Shown: positions 1 through 6,683 of the stretch, in pieces
Layout of the letters: every line of letters starts with the position of its first letter
Numbering within the stretch: position 1 is the first letter of the stretch
Origin: Palsa-661 sp035535015
Lineage (GTDB): Bacteria; Actinomycetota; Acidimicrobiia; Acidimicrobiales; UBA8190
Reading direction: 5' to 3'
NCBI GenBank assembly: GCA_035535015.1
Contig: DATLQU010000036.1
Span: forward strand, 62,001 to 126,000
DNA: 64,000 nucleotides
Position numbers and translations under genes: made by a program
Notes under the pieces: generated by a model
Databases searched by the model: none
The model's input: the letters and a program-made list of their open reading frames with translations, nothing else
What the model was told of the DNA's origin: nothing

Positions 1-483
1 TGGCCGCTGGCCGTGCTCAATCACGTCCTCGGCGGCGGCGTGGCCAGCCGCCTGTTCCAAGAGATCCGCGAACGACGGGGATTGGCGTACTCGATCTGGT
101 CCGACAGGACCCACTACGACGAGATCGGATCGCTTGCCGTGAACGTCGGCACGGCGCCCGAGCACGCCCGTGAGGTTCTCGGCCTCGTTCACGGTGAGTT
201 GGATCGTTTGGGTGAAAAGGGGATCACCGAACGCGAATTGTCGGTGGCCCGCGGACATCTGCGGGCCGAGACCCTGCTCTCGCTCGAGGACTCGGGGGCG
301 CGCATGAGCCGGATCGGCTCCAGCCTGCTGCTGCACGGACACGTTCTGGACGTGGATGACCTCCTGGCCCGGGTCGACGCCGTCACTGTGGCGGAAGTGG
401 CCACCTTGGCCGGCAAGCTGGCCGACGAGCCTCGGACTCTGTCGGTGGTCGGCCCCTTCGATCGAGACGACTTCGCGCCGTGA
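1..483 (+). CDS. M16 family zinc peptidase, C-terminal part (5' end outside window)
   Basis: The frame is open from the first base, so the start and the N-terminal metal-binding half (HxxEH) lie outside the window. The visible 160 residues begin in the second M16 domain. They include LGGGVASRLFQEIRERRGLA, the conserved segment of processing-protease-like M16 peptidases (usual form LGGGMSSRLFQEIREKRGLA). Bacterial members of this family are cytosolic or secreted endopeptidases, usually with an inactive C-terminal half like this one. In actinobacteria an M16 gene (pepR type) commonly sits between the polynucleotide phosphorylase gene and dapB; the dapB neighbour here agrees. dapB follows after 31 bases, so the two are probably cotranscribed. 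Substrate unknown. Confidence 0.88.
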   Translation, partial: WPLAVLNHVLGGGVASRLFQEIRERRGLAYSIWSDRTHYDEIGSLAVNVGTAPEHAREVLGLVHGELDRLGEKGITERELSVARGHLRAETLLSLEDSGARMSRIGSSLLLHGHVLDVDDLLARVDAVTVAEVATLAGKLADEPRTLSVVGPFDRDDFAP

Positions 484-514
484 CCGGCCCGACCGGCAGG
501 ACGGCCCCCCGACC

Positions 515-1333
515 ATGACCGAGACATTGCGCGTCGGCGTTCTCGGCGCCGGAGGTCGGATGGGCCGAGAGGTCTGTCGCGCCGTGTCCGAGGACCCCAG
601 CCTCGAGTTGGTGGCGGCCGTCGATCCCCGGCTGGCCGGGATCGATCTCCGGCAGGTAACCGGGACCGATGGAGCCGGCATCCAGGTCGCCGGTGATCTC
701 GAGGCGCTCGAGCGTTCCGGGGCCGATGTCGCCGTCGACTTCACCGTGGCCGACGTGGCCGTTCAGACCATGCGCTGGTGCGCCGCCCACGGCGTCCACA
801 GCGTGGTGGGGACGACCGGCATCGCCGATGTCGACGTGGCCGCCGTGGCCGCGCTCTTCCAGGAGTCGACGGCCAACTGTGTGCTGGCCGCCAACTTCGC
901 CATCGGTGCCGTTCTCATGATGCGGTTCGCCGAGCTGGCCGCCCGCTTCATGGACGGCGTCGAGATCATCGAGCTTCATCACGACGGGAAACTCGACGCA
1001 CCGTCGGGCACCGCTCTCCGAACTGCCGAACGGGTGAACCGGGCCCGGCGCGAGGCGGGGGAGGACGCCTGGCCCGCCGACCGGACGGCTTCCGACGTCG
1101 TCGCCGGGGCGCGCGGCGGGGAAGGGCCGGGCGGGATCCGGATCCACTCGATCCGACTCCCGGGGCTTGTCGCCCATCAGGAAGTGATCTTCGGCGCCTT
1201 GGGTCAGACTCTGACGCTCCGCCACGACGCCTACGACCGCTCCTCGTTCATGCCCGGCGTCCTGCTGGCCGTGAAGTCGGTGGGGGAGAGGCCCGGGCTG
1301 ACCCTCAGCCTCGACGCCCTCCTGGCCTTCTGA
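515..1333 (+). CDS. dapB: 4-hydroxy-tetrahydrodipicolinate reductase
   Basis: 272 residues, the usual DapB length. The enzyme reduces the DapA product with NAD(P)H to tetrahydrodipicolinate in the lysine/diaminopimelate pathway. It has the N-terminal dinucleotide-binding loop GAGGRMGRE, the VVGTTG segment, and the family signature ELHHDGKLDAPSGTA, which holds the catalytic His-His and the substrate-binding Lys. The frame is open further upstream, but the ATG at 515 places the Rossmann loop about 8 residues from the N-terminus as in homologues, so the longer version is rejected. It lies 31 bases behind the M16 peptidase gene. dapA is about 2.7 kb downstream, separated by the TetR/diiron genes. 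Confidence 0.96.
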   Translation: MTETLRVGVLGAGGRMGREVCRAVSEDPSLELVAAVDPRLAGIDLRQVTGTDGAGIQVAGDLEALERSGADVAVDFTVADVAVQTMRWCAAHGVHSVVGTTGIADVDVAAVAALFQESTANCVLAANFAIGAVLMMRFAELAARFMDGVEIIELHHDGKLDAPSGTALRTAERVNRARREAGEDAWPADRTASDVVAGARGGEGPGGIRIHSIRLPGLVAHQEVIFGALGQTLTLRHDAYDRSSFMPGVLLAVKSVGERPGLTLSLDALLAF

Positions 1334-1390
1334 TCCACAGGGCTGATCACCAGGGTCACGAAGGGCTCCTCGTCGCGTCGGGAAGGGGCG

Positions 1391-1396
1391 TAGCGT
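1391..1396 (+). promoter_or_regulatory. Possible -10 box for the first TetR gene
   Basis: TAGCGT fits TANNNT and ends 5 bases before the GTG at 1402 (8 before the GTG at 1405), close to the leaderless spacing seen repeatedly in this window. No convincing -35 element was seen. A purine-rich stretch at 1380-1388 could instead act as a ribosome binding site for a TTG at 1396. Confidence 0.35.
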
Positions 1397-1401
1397 TGGC
1401 G

Positions 1402-1989
1402 GTGGTGGAGACCGACACCCGACAGAGGATTCTCGAGGCCACCTATGCCTGCGTGGCCCGCTGGGGGTTGTCGAAGACGACGGTGGAGGACGCGGCGCGC
1501 CAGGCGGGCTTGTCGCGAGCCACCGTCTACCGATACTTCCCCGGCGGTCGCGACGAATTGGTCGACGCCGTCGTCTCGTGGCAGTACCTCCGATTCTTCG
1601 GGCGGCTTTACGAGGAGGTGCACGGGGCGGGTTCGCTCGAGGAGGTCCTCGAACGCGGTCTGATCTTCGCCCGGCGCCAGGTCCTCGAACACGAAGTCCT
1701 GCAGAAGGTCCTGCAGACCGAGCCCGATGTCCTGCTTCCCAAGCTCACGGTGGAGTCCAACCGGACGGTGGGCCTGATCAGTGGCTTCCTCGTCCCCTAC
1801 CTGCACGAGCATGGACTGCCCGACGGCCTCGAGGTGCACGAGGCGGCCGACTTTCTCGCCCGGATGATCCTGTCGTACATCTCGGCGCCCGGCCGTTGGG
1901 ATCTGACCGACCCGGCCGAAGTCCGCACCCTGGTCCGGGTCGAGCTGCTTCCCGGGATCATGGGCGACACCCAGGTCGTGGACAGATAG
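1402..1989 (+). CDS. TetR family transcriptional regulator (first of a tandem pair)
   Basis: About 195 residues. The N-terminal helix-turn-helix is clear: TRQRILEATYACVARWGLSK, then a TTVEDAARQAGLSRATVYRYF recognition segment. The C-terminal ligand-binding region has no recognisable family. The start is uncertain: GTG 1402 fits a leaderless start, GTG 1405 or TTG 1396 are alternatives, and the much longer open frame upstream overlaps dapB and is rejected. It is followed 72 bases later by a second TetR gene with closely similar HTH sequence (KTT..DA/VAR.AG.SRATVYR.FPGG), so the two look like a local duplication. No palindromic operator was recognised in front of this copy. The regulated genes are unknown; the downstream diiron operon is a candidate. 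Confidence 0.85.
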   Translation: MVETDTRQRILEATYACVARWGLSKTTVEDAARQAGLSRATVYRYFPGGRDELVDAVVSWQYLRFFGRLYEEVHGAGSLEEVLERGLIFARRQVLEHEVLQKVLQTEPDVLLPKLTVESNRTVGLISGFLVPYLHEHGLPDGLEVHEAADFLARMILSYISAPGRWDLTDPAEVRTLVRVELLPGIMGDTQVVDR

Positions 1990-2024
1990 GCACTGACCAG
2001 GGTCGACGGGCCGGAAGGGGCTCG

Positions 2025-2059
2025 TTGACAATGAGACAGAGTTCGCAATACTGTCTCAT
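2025..2059 (+). promoter_or_regulatory. Promoter with overlapping 9-bp inverted-repeat operator
   Basis: A TTGACA -35 (2025-2030), 18 bases, and TACTGT (2049-2054) form a good promoter whose transcript would start at or next to the ATG at 2062. A perfect inverted repeat, ATGAGACAG (2031-2039) and CTGTCTCAT (2051-2059), separated by 11 bases, fills the spacer and covers the -10 box. A TetR dimer bound there would block RNA polymerase. Autoregulation by the adjacent TetR is inferred. Confidence 0.8.
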
Positions 2060-2061
2060 CT

Positions 2062-2784
2062 ATGGGTACCGCCCGGCTCGAGCTCGTCCGCGATGAGACC
2101 CCGGACTCGGCCGCGAGCAGCGAGCCAGAGGCCGCCGCCACTCCCCAGAGGGTCCGCTTGGCCGATGCCGCCCTCCGATGTGTGGCCAGGCAGGGCATCG
2201 CCAAGACCACGCTCGACGATGTCGCCCGCGCCGCCGGATGTTCCCGGGCCACCGTCTACCGGGTCTTCCCGGGGGGCAAAGACGGCCTGATGTGCGCCGT
2301 GGTCGACACCGAGGTGGCCCGCTTCTTCAGCGCTCTGGCGCTGCGGATGGGTGCGGCCTCCGATCTCGAGGATGTGCTGGTGGTGGGTATGACCGAAGCG
2401 GCGTTGCGGATCACGGAGCACCCCGGCCTGTCCTTCCTGCTCGATCACGAACCCGAGGTGATCCTTCCCCACCTGGCGTTCGGCCACATGGACAGCGTCC
2501 TGGACGTCTCGTCGACTTTCACGGCCCCCTTCCTCGGACGATGGCTCGACCACGACGAGGCGAAGAGGGTGGCCGAATGGGCGGCACGGATCGTGCTCTC
2601 GCACCTCCTGTGCCCGGCCGACGGCGTCGATCTGACCGACGAGGGCAGGGTCCGCCGCCTGGTGCGGACCTTCATGCTGCCCGACCACACCGTTCGCCCT
2701 ACGGACAGCACCGAGCCCGGAGGCGTCGAGAGAATCGACCGACCTCCACGATCGACCCAACCACCCAAGGGGGAAGCGTCATGA
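2062..2784 (+). CDS. TetR family transcriptional regulator controlling the diiron operon
   Basis: 240 residues. The N-terminal HTH reads ALRCVARQGIAKTTLDDVAR followed by AAGCSRATVYRVFPGG, close to the preceding TetR. The ATG at 2062 lies 7 bases after the -10 box, so translation is probably leaderless. The 3' end overlaps the start of the ferritin-like gene by ATGA, so regulator and enzyme form one translationally coupled operon under the palindromic operator at 2031-2059. The usual model would be autorepression relieved by a small hydrophobic ligand. The ligand is not identifiable from the sequence, and the C-terminal domain is divergent. Confidence 0.9.
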   Translation: MGTARLELVRDETPDSAASSEPEAAATPQRVRLADAALRCVARQGIAKTTLDDVARAAGCSRATVYRVFPGGKDGLMCAVVDTEVARFFSALALRMGAASDLEDVLVVGMTEAALRITEHPGLSFLLDHEPEVILPHLAFGHMDSVLDVSSTFTAPFLGRWLDHDEAKRVAEWAARIVLSHLLCPADGVDLTDEGRVRRLVRTFMLPDHTVRPTDSTEPGGVERIDRPPRSTQPPKGEAS

Positions 2785-3908
2785 CGGATCAGATGCGGCC
2801 GACAATCGACATCATTGGTCGAGAGGAGATCAACGACCTCGAGGCCATCATGTCGGTGGTCAACACCGACAGCGACGAGCGCCTGCACTCGGTGCACTCC
2901 GTCTACGACACCGTTTTTACCTGGGACTACGAGAAGGGTAAGAGGCCGAAGCTCGACAAGCTCTACGAGAAGGCCAAGAAGGCGCAGTGGAACGGTCAGA
3001 CCGACCTCCCCTGGGAGATCGATGTGGACCAGGAGAAGGTGGTGGCGGCCAACGCCGTGGCCAACGGCGGTTTCCACGAGGGCATCGACGTGTCCGGGAC
3101 CAGTATCGCCCGTTGGGGCGACAAGGAGTGGTTGCAGTTCGGGGTGGAGAGCCAGAACTGGACGCTGTCGCAATTCATGCACGGCGAGCAGGGTGCGCTC
3201 GTGTGCACGGCCAAGATCGTGGAGTCCGTTCCCTGGATCGACGCCAAGTACTACGCGGCGACCCAGGTGGTCGACGAGGCCCGGCACGTTGAGGTCTTTT
3301 CCAAGTACCTGGACGACAAATTGTCCGGCCACTACCCGATCAACGCGCATCTGCGGATGCTGCTCGACGAGATCATCGCCGACAAGCGCTGGGACATGAC
3401 CTACCTGGGCATGCAGATCATGGTCGAGGGCCTGGCCCTGGCCGCCTTCGGTTTCATGCACCAGATGACGACGGAGCCGCTGCTCAAGCAACTGCTGCGC
3501 TACGTGATGTCCGACGAATCGCGCCATGTGGCCTTCGGGGTGCTCAGCCTCCAGGAGTACTACGCCGAGCTCTCGGCGGCCGAGATCCGGGAGCGTCAGG
3601 AGTTCGCCTTCGAGGCGGCCATCCGCATGCGTGACCGCTTCCTCCAGCAGGAGGTCTGGGACCGGATGGGTGCCAATCCGAAGGAGATCGTCCCCTTGCT
3701 CTTGCAGGTCCCTGAGCGGCAGACCTTCCAGACCCTGCTCTTCTCGAAGATCGTCCCCAACTGCAAGAAGCTGGGTCTCCTCGACGCCGCTGACGGTTGG
3801 CTCAGGACGAAGTTCACCGAGATGGGCGCCATCGCCTTCGAGGACTGGGCCGACACGGGCGAGGAGTACGAGACGATGCAGGCCACCGGGACTGAGGCCG
3901 TCGCCTGA
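2781..3908 (+). CDS. Ferritin-like diiron protein, possible oxygenase (R2/AurF-like fold)
   Basis: 375 residues, predicted soluble and helical. It carries a complete carboxylate-bridged diiron ligand set: Glu136 in HGEQ, Glu166 and His169 in DEARH, Glu216 in MVEGLAL, and Glu246 and His249 in DESRH. The spacing matches the ferritin-like superfamily that includes ribonucleotide reductase R2, AurF N-oxygenases and uncharacterised actinobacterial diiron proteins. The order of conserved segments argues against bacterioferritin storage proteins. The start overlaps the TetR stop (ATGA). Linkage to a TetR repressor suggests an inducible oxygenase acting on a hydrophobic or aromatic compound, but the substrate is unknown. 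An earlier in-frame start would overlap the TetR gene and is not supported. Confidence 0.85.
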   Translation: MTDQMRPTIDIIGREEINDLEAIMSVVNTDSDERLHSVHSVYDTVFTWDYEKGKRPKLDKLYEKAKKAQWNGQTDLPWEIDVDQEKVVAANAVANGGFHEGIDVSGTSIARWGDKEWLQFGVESQNWTLSQFMHGEQGALVCTAKIVESVPWIDAKYYAATQVVDEARHVEVFSKYLDDKLSGHYPINAHLRMLLDEIIADKRWDMTYLGMQIMVEGLALAAFGFMHQMTTEPLLKQLLRYVMSDESRHVAFGVLSLQEYYAELSAAEIRERQEFAFEAAIRMRDRFLQQEVWDRMGANPKEIVPLLLQVPERQTFQTLLFSKIVPNCKKLGLLDAADGWLRTKFTEMGAIAFEDWADTGEEYETMQATGTEAVA

Positions 3909-3978
3909 TCGTCGCCCCCCGCCCCCGGTCAAATCGCCGCTGTCCATGAGCCTCGCCTCAGGCCCGCCGGACCGGTAC

Positions 3979-3984
3979 TAACCT
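3979..3984 (+). promoter_or_regulatory. -10 box of a leaderless dapA promoter
   Basis: TAACCT is followed by exactly 6 bases and then the GTG start of dapA at 3991. The same arrangement with the same hexamer precedes dapD. No clear -35 element was found. Confidence 0.6.
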
Positions 3985-3990
3985 GACGGC

Positions 3991-4935
3991 GTGGCATCGA
4001 TACCAGGAGCCGGTCGCTTCGGCGCAGTGGTGACCGCCATGGTCACCCCGTTCGACGATTCCGGCACCCTCGACATCGAGGGTGCCGTGACGCTGGCCCG
4101 TTGGTTGACGGCTCACGGGAGCGACGCCCTGGTGGTGGCCGGCACCACGGGCGAGGCGCCCGTGCTGTCCGAAGCCGAACTGGCGGTGCTGTGGCGGGCG
4201 GTGGCCGGGGCCGTCAACGTCCCCGTCATCGCCGGGACGGGGACCAACGACACCCGGGACTCCATCCATCTGACGGAGGTGGCGACCGAGGCCGGGGTCG
4301 ACGGCGTTCTCGTCGTGACCCCCTACTACAGCCGGCCCTCGCAGCACGGGCTGGCCGATCACTTCGCCGCCGTGGCCGACAGCACCCCGTTGCCGGTGTT
4401 GCTCTACGACATCCCCATCCGGGCCGGACGCAAGATCGCCCACGAGACCATGCTCCGGCTGGCGCGTGCGGTCCCCAACATCGTGGGGGTGAAGGACGCG
4501 GCGGGTGACGTACCGGGTGCGGCCCGGCTGGTGGCTGAAGCCCCCGACGGCTTCGAGGTCTACTGCGGCGACGACAACCTGGCCCTGGCCTTCCTGGCCA
4601 TCGGCGCCGTCGGCCTGGTCAGCGTGGCCAGCCACTGGGCCGGTCTCGAGTTGGGACAGATGGTGAGTGCCTTCGCCAAGGGCGAGGTCGAGACGGCGCG
4701 CTCGTTGAACGCCCGGTTGATGGAGTCCTATGAATTCGAATCGAGCGACACCCACCCGAACCCTGTGCCGGCCAAGGCGGCCTGCCGGGCACTCGGTCTT
4801 CCGGCCGGGCAGTGCCGCTTGCCGCTCGGGGCCGCCGCCCCCGAACTCGACGGTCAGGCGCGGCTCGTGATCTCGCGCCTGGGTCGGACCCCCGGAGGGC
4901 CAGCCGACACCCGGGCAGGCGGACCGCTTGCCTGA
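3991..4935 (+). CDS. dapA: 4-hydroxy-tetrahydrodipicolinate synthase
   Basis: 314 residues. Condenses pyruvate with aspartate semialdehyde, the committed step to lysine and diaminopimelate. Visible features are the GTTGE loop (Thr-Thr at 52-53), Tyr139 in LLYDIPIRAG with Arg144 downstream, and the Schiff-base Lys168 in VGVKDAAGD, all at normal spacing. The C-terminal 25 residues (Gly/Pro/Ala-rich) extend a little beyond typical DapA. The GTG start is supported by the -10 box 6 bases upstream. The end overlaps the TTG start of the RNase J gene by 8 bases, so these two genes are probably coupled, a common actinobacterial order (dapA-rnj). Confidence 0.96.
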   Translation: MASIPGAGRFGAVVTAMVTPFDDSGTLDIEGAVTLARWLTAHGSDALVVAGTTGEAPVLSEAELAVLWRAVAGAVNVPVIAGTGTNDTRDSIHLTEVATEAGVDGVLVVTPYYSRPSQHGLADHFAAVADSTPLPVLLYDIPIRAGRKIAHETMLRLARAVPNIVGVKDAAGDVPGAARLVAEAPDGFEVYCGDDNLALAFLAIGAVGLVSVASHWAGLELGQMVSAFAKGEVETARSLNARLMESYEFESSDTHPNPVPAKAACRALGLPAGQCRLPLGAAAPELDGQARLVISRLGRTPGGPADTRAGGPLA

Positions 4936-6589
4936 ACACGTTCGAGTCAGCTTTCTCGGCGGCCTCGGAGAGATCGGCCGCAACTGCGCTGTCATCGAAG
5001 TGGGCGGCCGGATGGTCGTCCTCGACTGCGGGATCATGTTTCCCGATGCCGACATGCCCGGCATCGATCTCGTCCTGCCCGACCTCTCCTATCTGCGGGA
5101 CAACGCCGACAAAGTGGAAGCTGTCGTCCTGACCCACGGACACGAGGACCACACCGGCGGTCTGGCCTACCTGTTGCGGGACCTGTCGGTTCCCGTCTAC
5201 GGCTCGGCGCTCACCCTGGGACTGGCGCGCAACCGTGTCGAGGAGGCGGGGCTGGCCGATCGGGCCACCTTCATCGAGGTGGCCGACGGTGAGCGGCGGA
5301 CGGTCGGTCCCTTCGAGGTGGAGTTCATACCCGTCACCCACTCCGTGCCCCACGGCTTCGCCAGCGCCTTCCACACGCCCCAGGGGATCATCCTGCACTC
5401 GGGGGACTTCAAGCTCGACCTCACACCGGTGGACGGCCGGCTGACCGACCTCGCCCATATCGGATCCTTGGCCGACAACCCCGGGATTCGCCTGTTGTTG
5501 TCGGACTCGACCAACGCCGAGGAGCCCGGCTTCACCGACTCGGAGAGCAATGTCGGGGCCACCCTGCGCCGGTTGTTCGCCGTCCACAGCGGCCGACGAC
5601 TCGTAGTGACGTGCTTTGCCAGCCACATCCACCGGGTGCAGCAGGTGATCGACGCCGCCCTGGCTTGCAACCGGAAGGTGGCGACGCTCGGGCGGTCGAT
5701 GGCCAAGAACGTCGAGTTGGCCCGTCGGCTCGGGCTGCTGCACGCACCCGACGACGCCTTCATCGACGTGGAGGACATCGACAAGCTTGAACCCGGCCAG
5801 ATCTGCGTGGTGTCGACCGGTTCACAAGGCGAGCCTTTGTCGGCCCTTTCCTTGATGGCGGCGGGCGAGAGCAAGTGGCTGAAGCTCCGACCCGGGGACG
5901 TCGTGGTCATCAGCGCCCATCCCATTCCCGGCAACGAGTGGGCCGTGGGACGGGTCATCGACCGGCTGCACCGCCGCGGGGCCGAAGTGATCCACACGGG
6001 GATCGAGCCGGTCCACGTGAGCGGACACGCCCGCCAAGGCGAGCTGCAGACGCTCCTGGCCGTGGCCAAACCGGAGTGGTTCATCCCCGTCCACGGCGAA
6101 TACCGACACATGATCCACCACGCCCGGCTGGCCGTGCGGATGGGTGTGGACGAGGAGAAGGCTCTGCTGTGCGAAGACGGGGACTCGGTGGTGATCGCCG
6201 ACGACGGCGTCTGGCGAGGTGATGACGTTCCGGCCGGATTCCTCTATGTCGACGGGACGGTGGGCGATGTCGGCCACGGGGTGCTGCGCGACCGCCGGGT
6301 TCTGGCCGAGGAGGGGGTTGTGGTGGTGGTGGCGACGGTCGACCCCCATGCCGCGGAAGTCGTGAGCGCTCCCGAGATCATCACCCGGGGCTGGATCCAC
6401 GCCCCCGAGGCTGAGGAACTGCTGGAAGAGGCCAGCATGGTGGTCCGGGTGGCTCTCGAGAAGGCCCTGACCGACGGGGCGGTGGACCAGGAGACCCTGC
6501 GGCGGCACGCCCGGAAGGCTCTGGGCAAGCTGGTGGGCGAGCGCACCCGGCGTCGGCCCATGATCGTCCCCGTCGTCGTCATCGTCTGA
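4928..6589 (+). CDS. rnj: Ribonuclease J (metallo-beta-lactamase/beta-CASP RNase)
   Basis: 553 residues. An RNase with 5'-3' exonuclease and endonuclease activity for mRNA turnover and rRNA maturation. The zinc-binding motif HGHEDH lies at residues 70-75, followed by HSGDFK, SDSTNAEEPG, the beta-CASP segments SAHPIPGNE and VSGHARQGEL, and IPVHGEYRHM. The C-terminal domain after residue 440 is present. The start is a TTG, chosen because it gives the normal N-terminus (VSFLGGLGEIGRN) and overlaps dapA by 8 bases; no ATG or GTG is better placed. Immediately downstream, GGCCG and CGGCC around TTTC (about 6592-6605) could form a small hairpin without a T-run. Confidence 0.96.
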   Translation: MPEHVRVSFLGGLGEIGRNCAVIEVGGRMVVLDCGIMFPDADMPGIDLVLPDLSYLRDNADKVEAVVLTHGHEDHTGGLAYLLRDLSVPVYGSALTLGLARNRVEEAGLADRATFIEVADGERRTVGPFEVEFIPVTHSVPHGFASAFHTPQGIILHSGDFKLDLTPVDGRLTDLAHIGSLADNPGIRLLLSDSTNAEEPGFTDSESNVGATLRRLFAVHSGRRLVVTCFASHIHRVQQVIDAALACNRKVATLGRSMAKNVELARRLGLLHAPDDAFIDVEDIDKLEPGQICVVSTGSQGEPLSALSLMAAGESKWLKLRPGDVVVISAHPIPGNEWAVGRVIDRLHRRGAEVIHTGIEPVHVSGHARQGELQTLLAVAKPEWFIPVHGEYRHMIHHARLAVRMGVDEEKALLCEDGDSVVIADDGVWRGDDVPAGFLYVDGTVGDVGHGVLRDRRVLAEEGVVVVVATVDPHAAEVVSAPEIITRGWIHAPEAEELLEEASMVVRVALEKALTDGAVDQETLRRHARKALGKLVGERTRRRPMIVPVVVIV

Positions 6590-6683
6590 TCGGCCGTTTC
6601 CGGCCCACAGGGACTGCTAGCTGGGCTTCTTCTCGTTCACCGGGACCGGGTCCTCAGTTGCTCCTGGGACTGCTGTTAGCGTT

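Noticed and set aside
3909..3990. Lysine riboswitch before dapA
   Set aside because: Only 82 bases separate the genes and the dapA promoter appears leaderless, so there is no room for a riboswitch leader.
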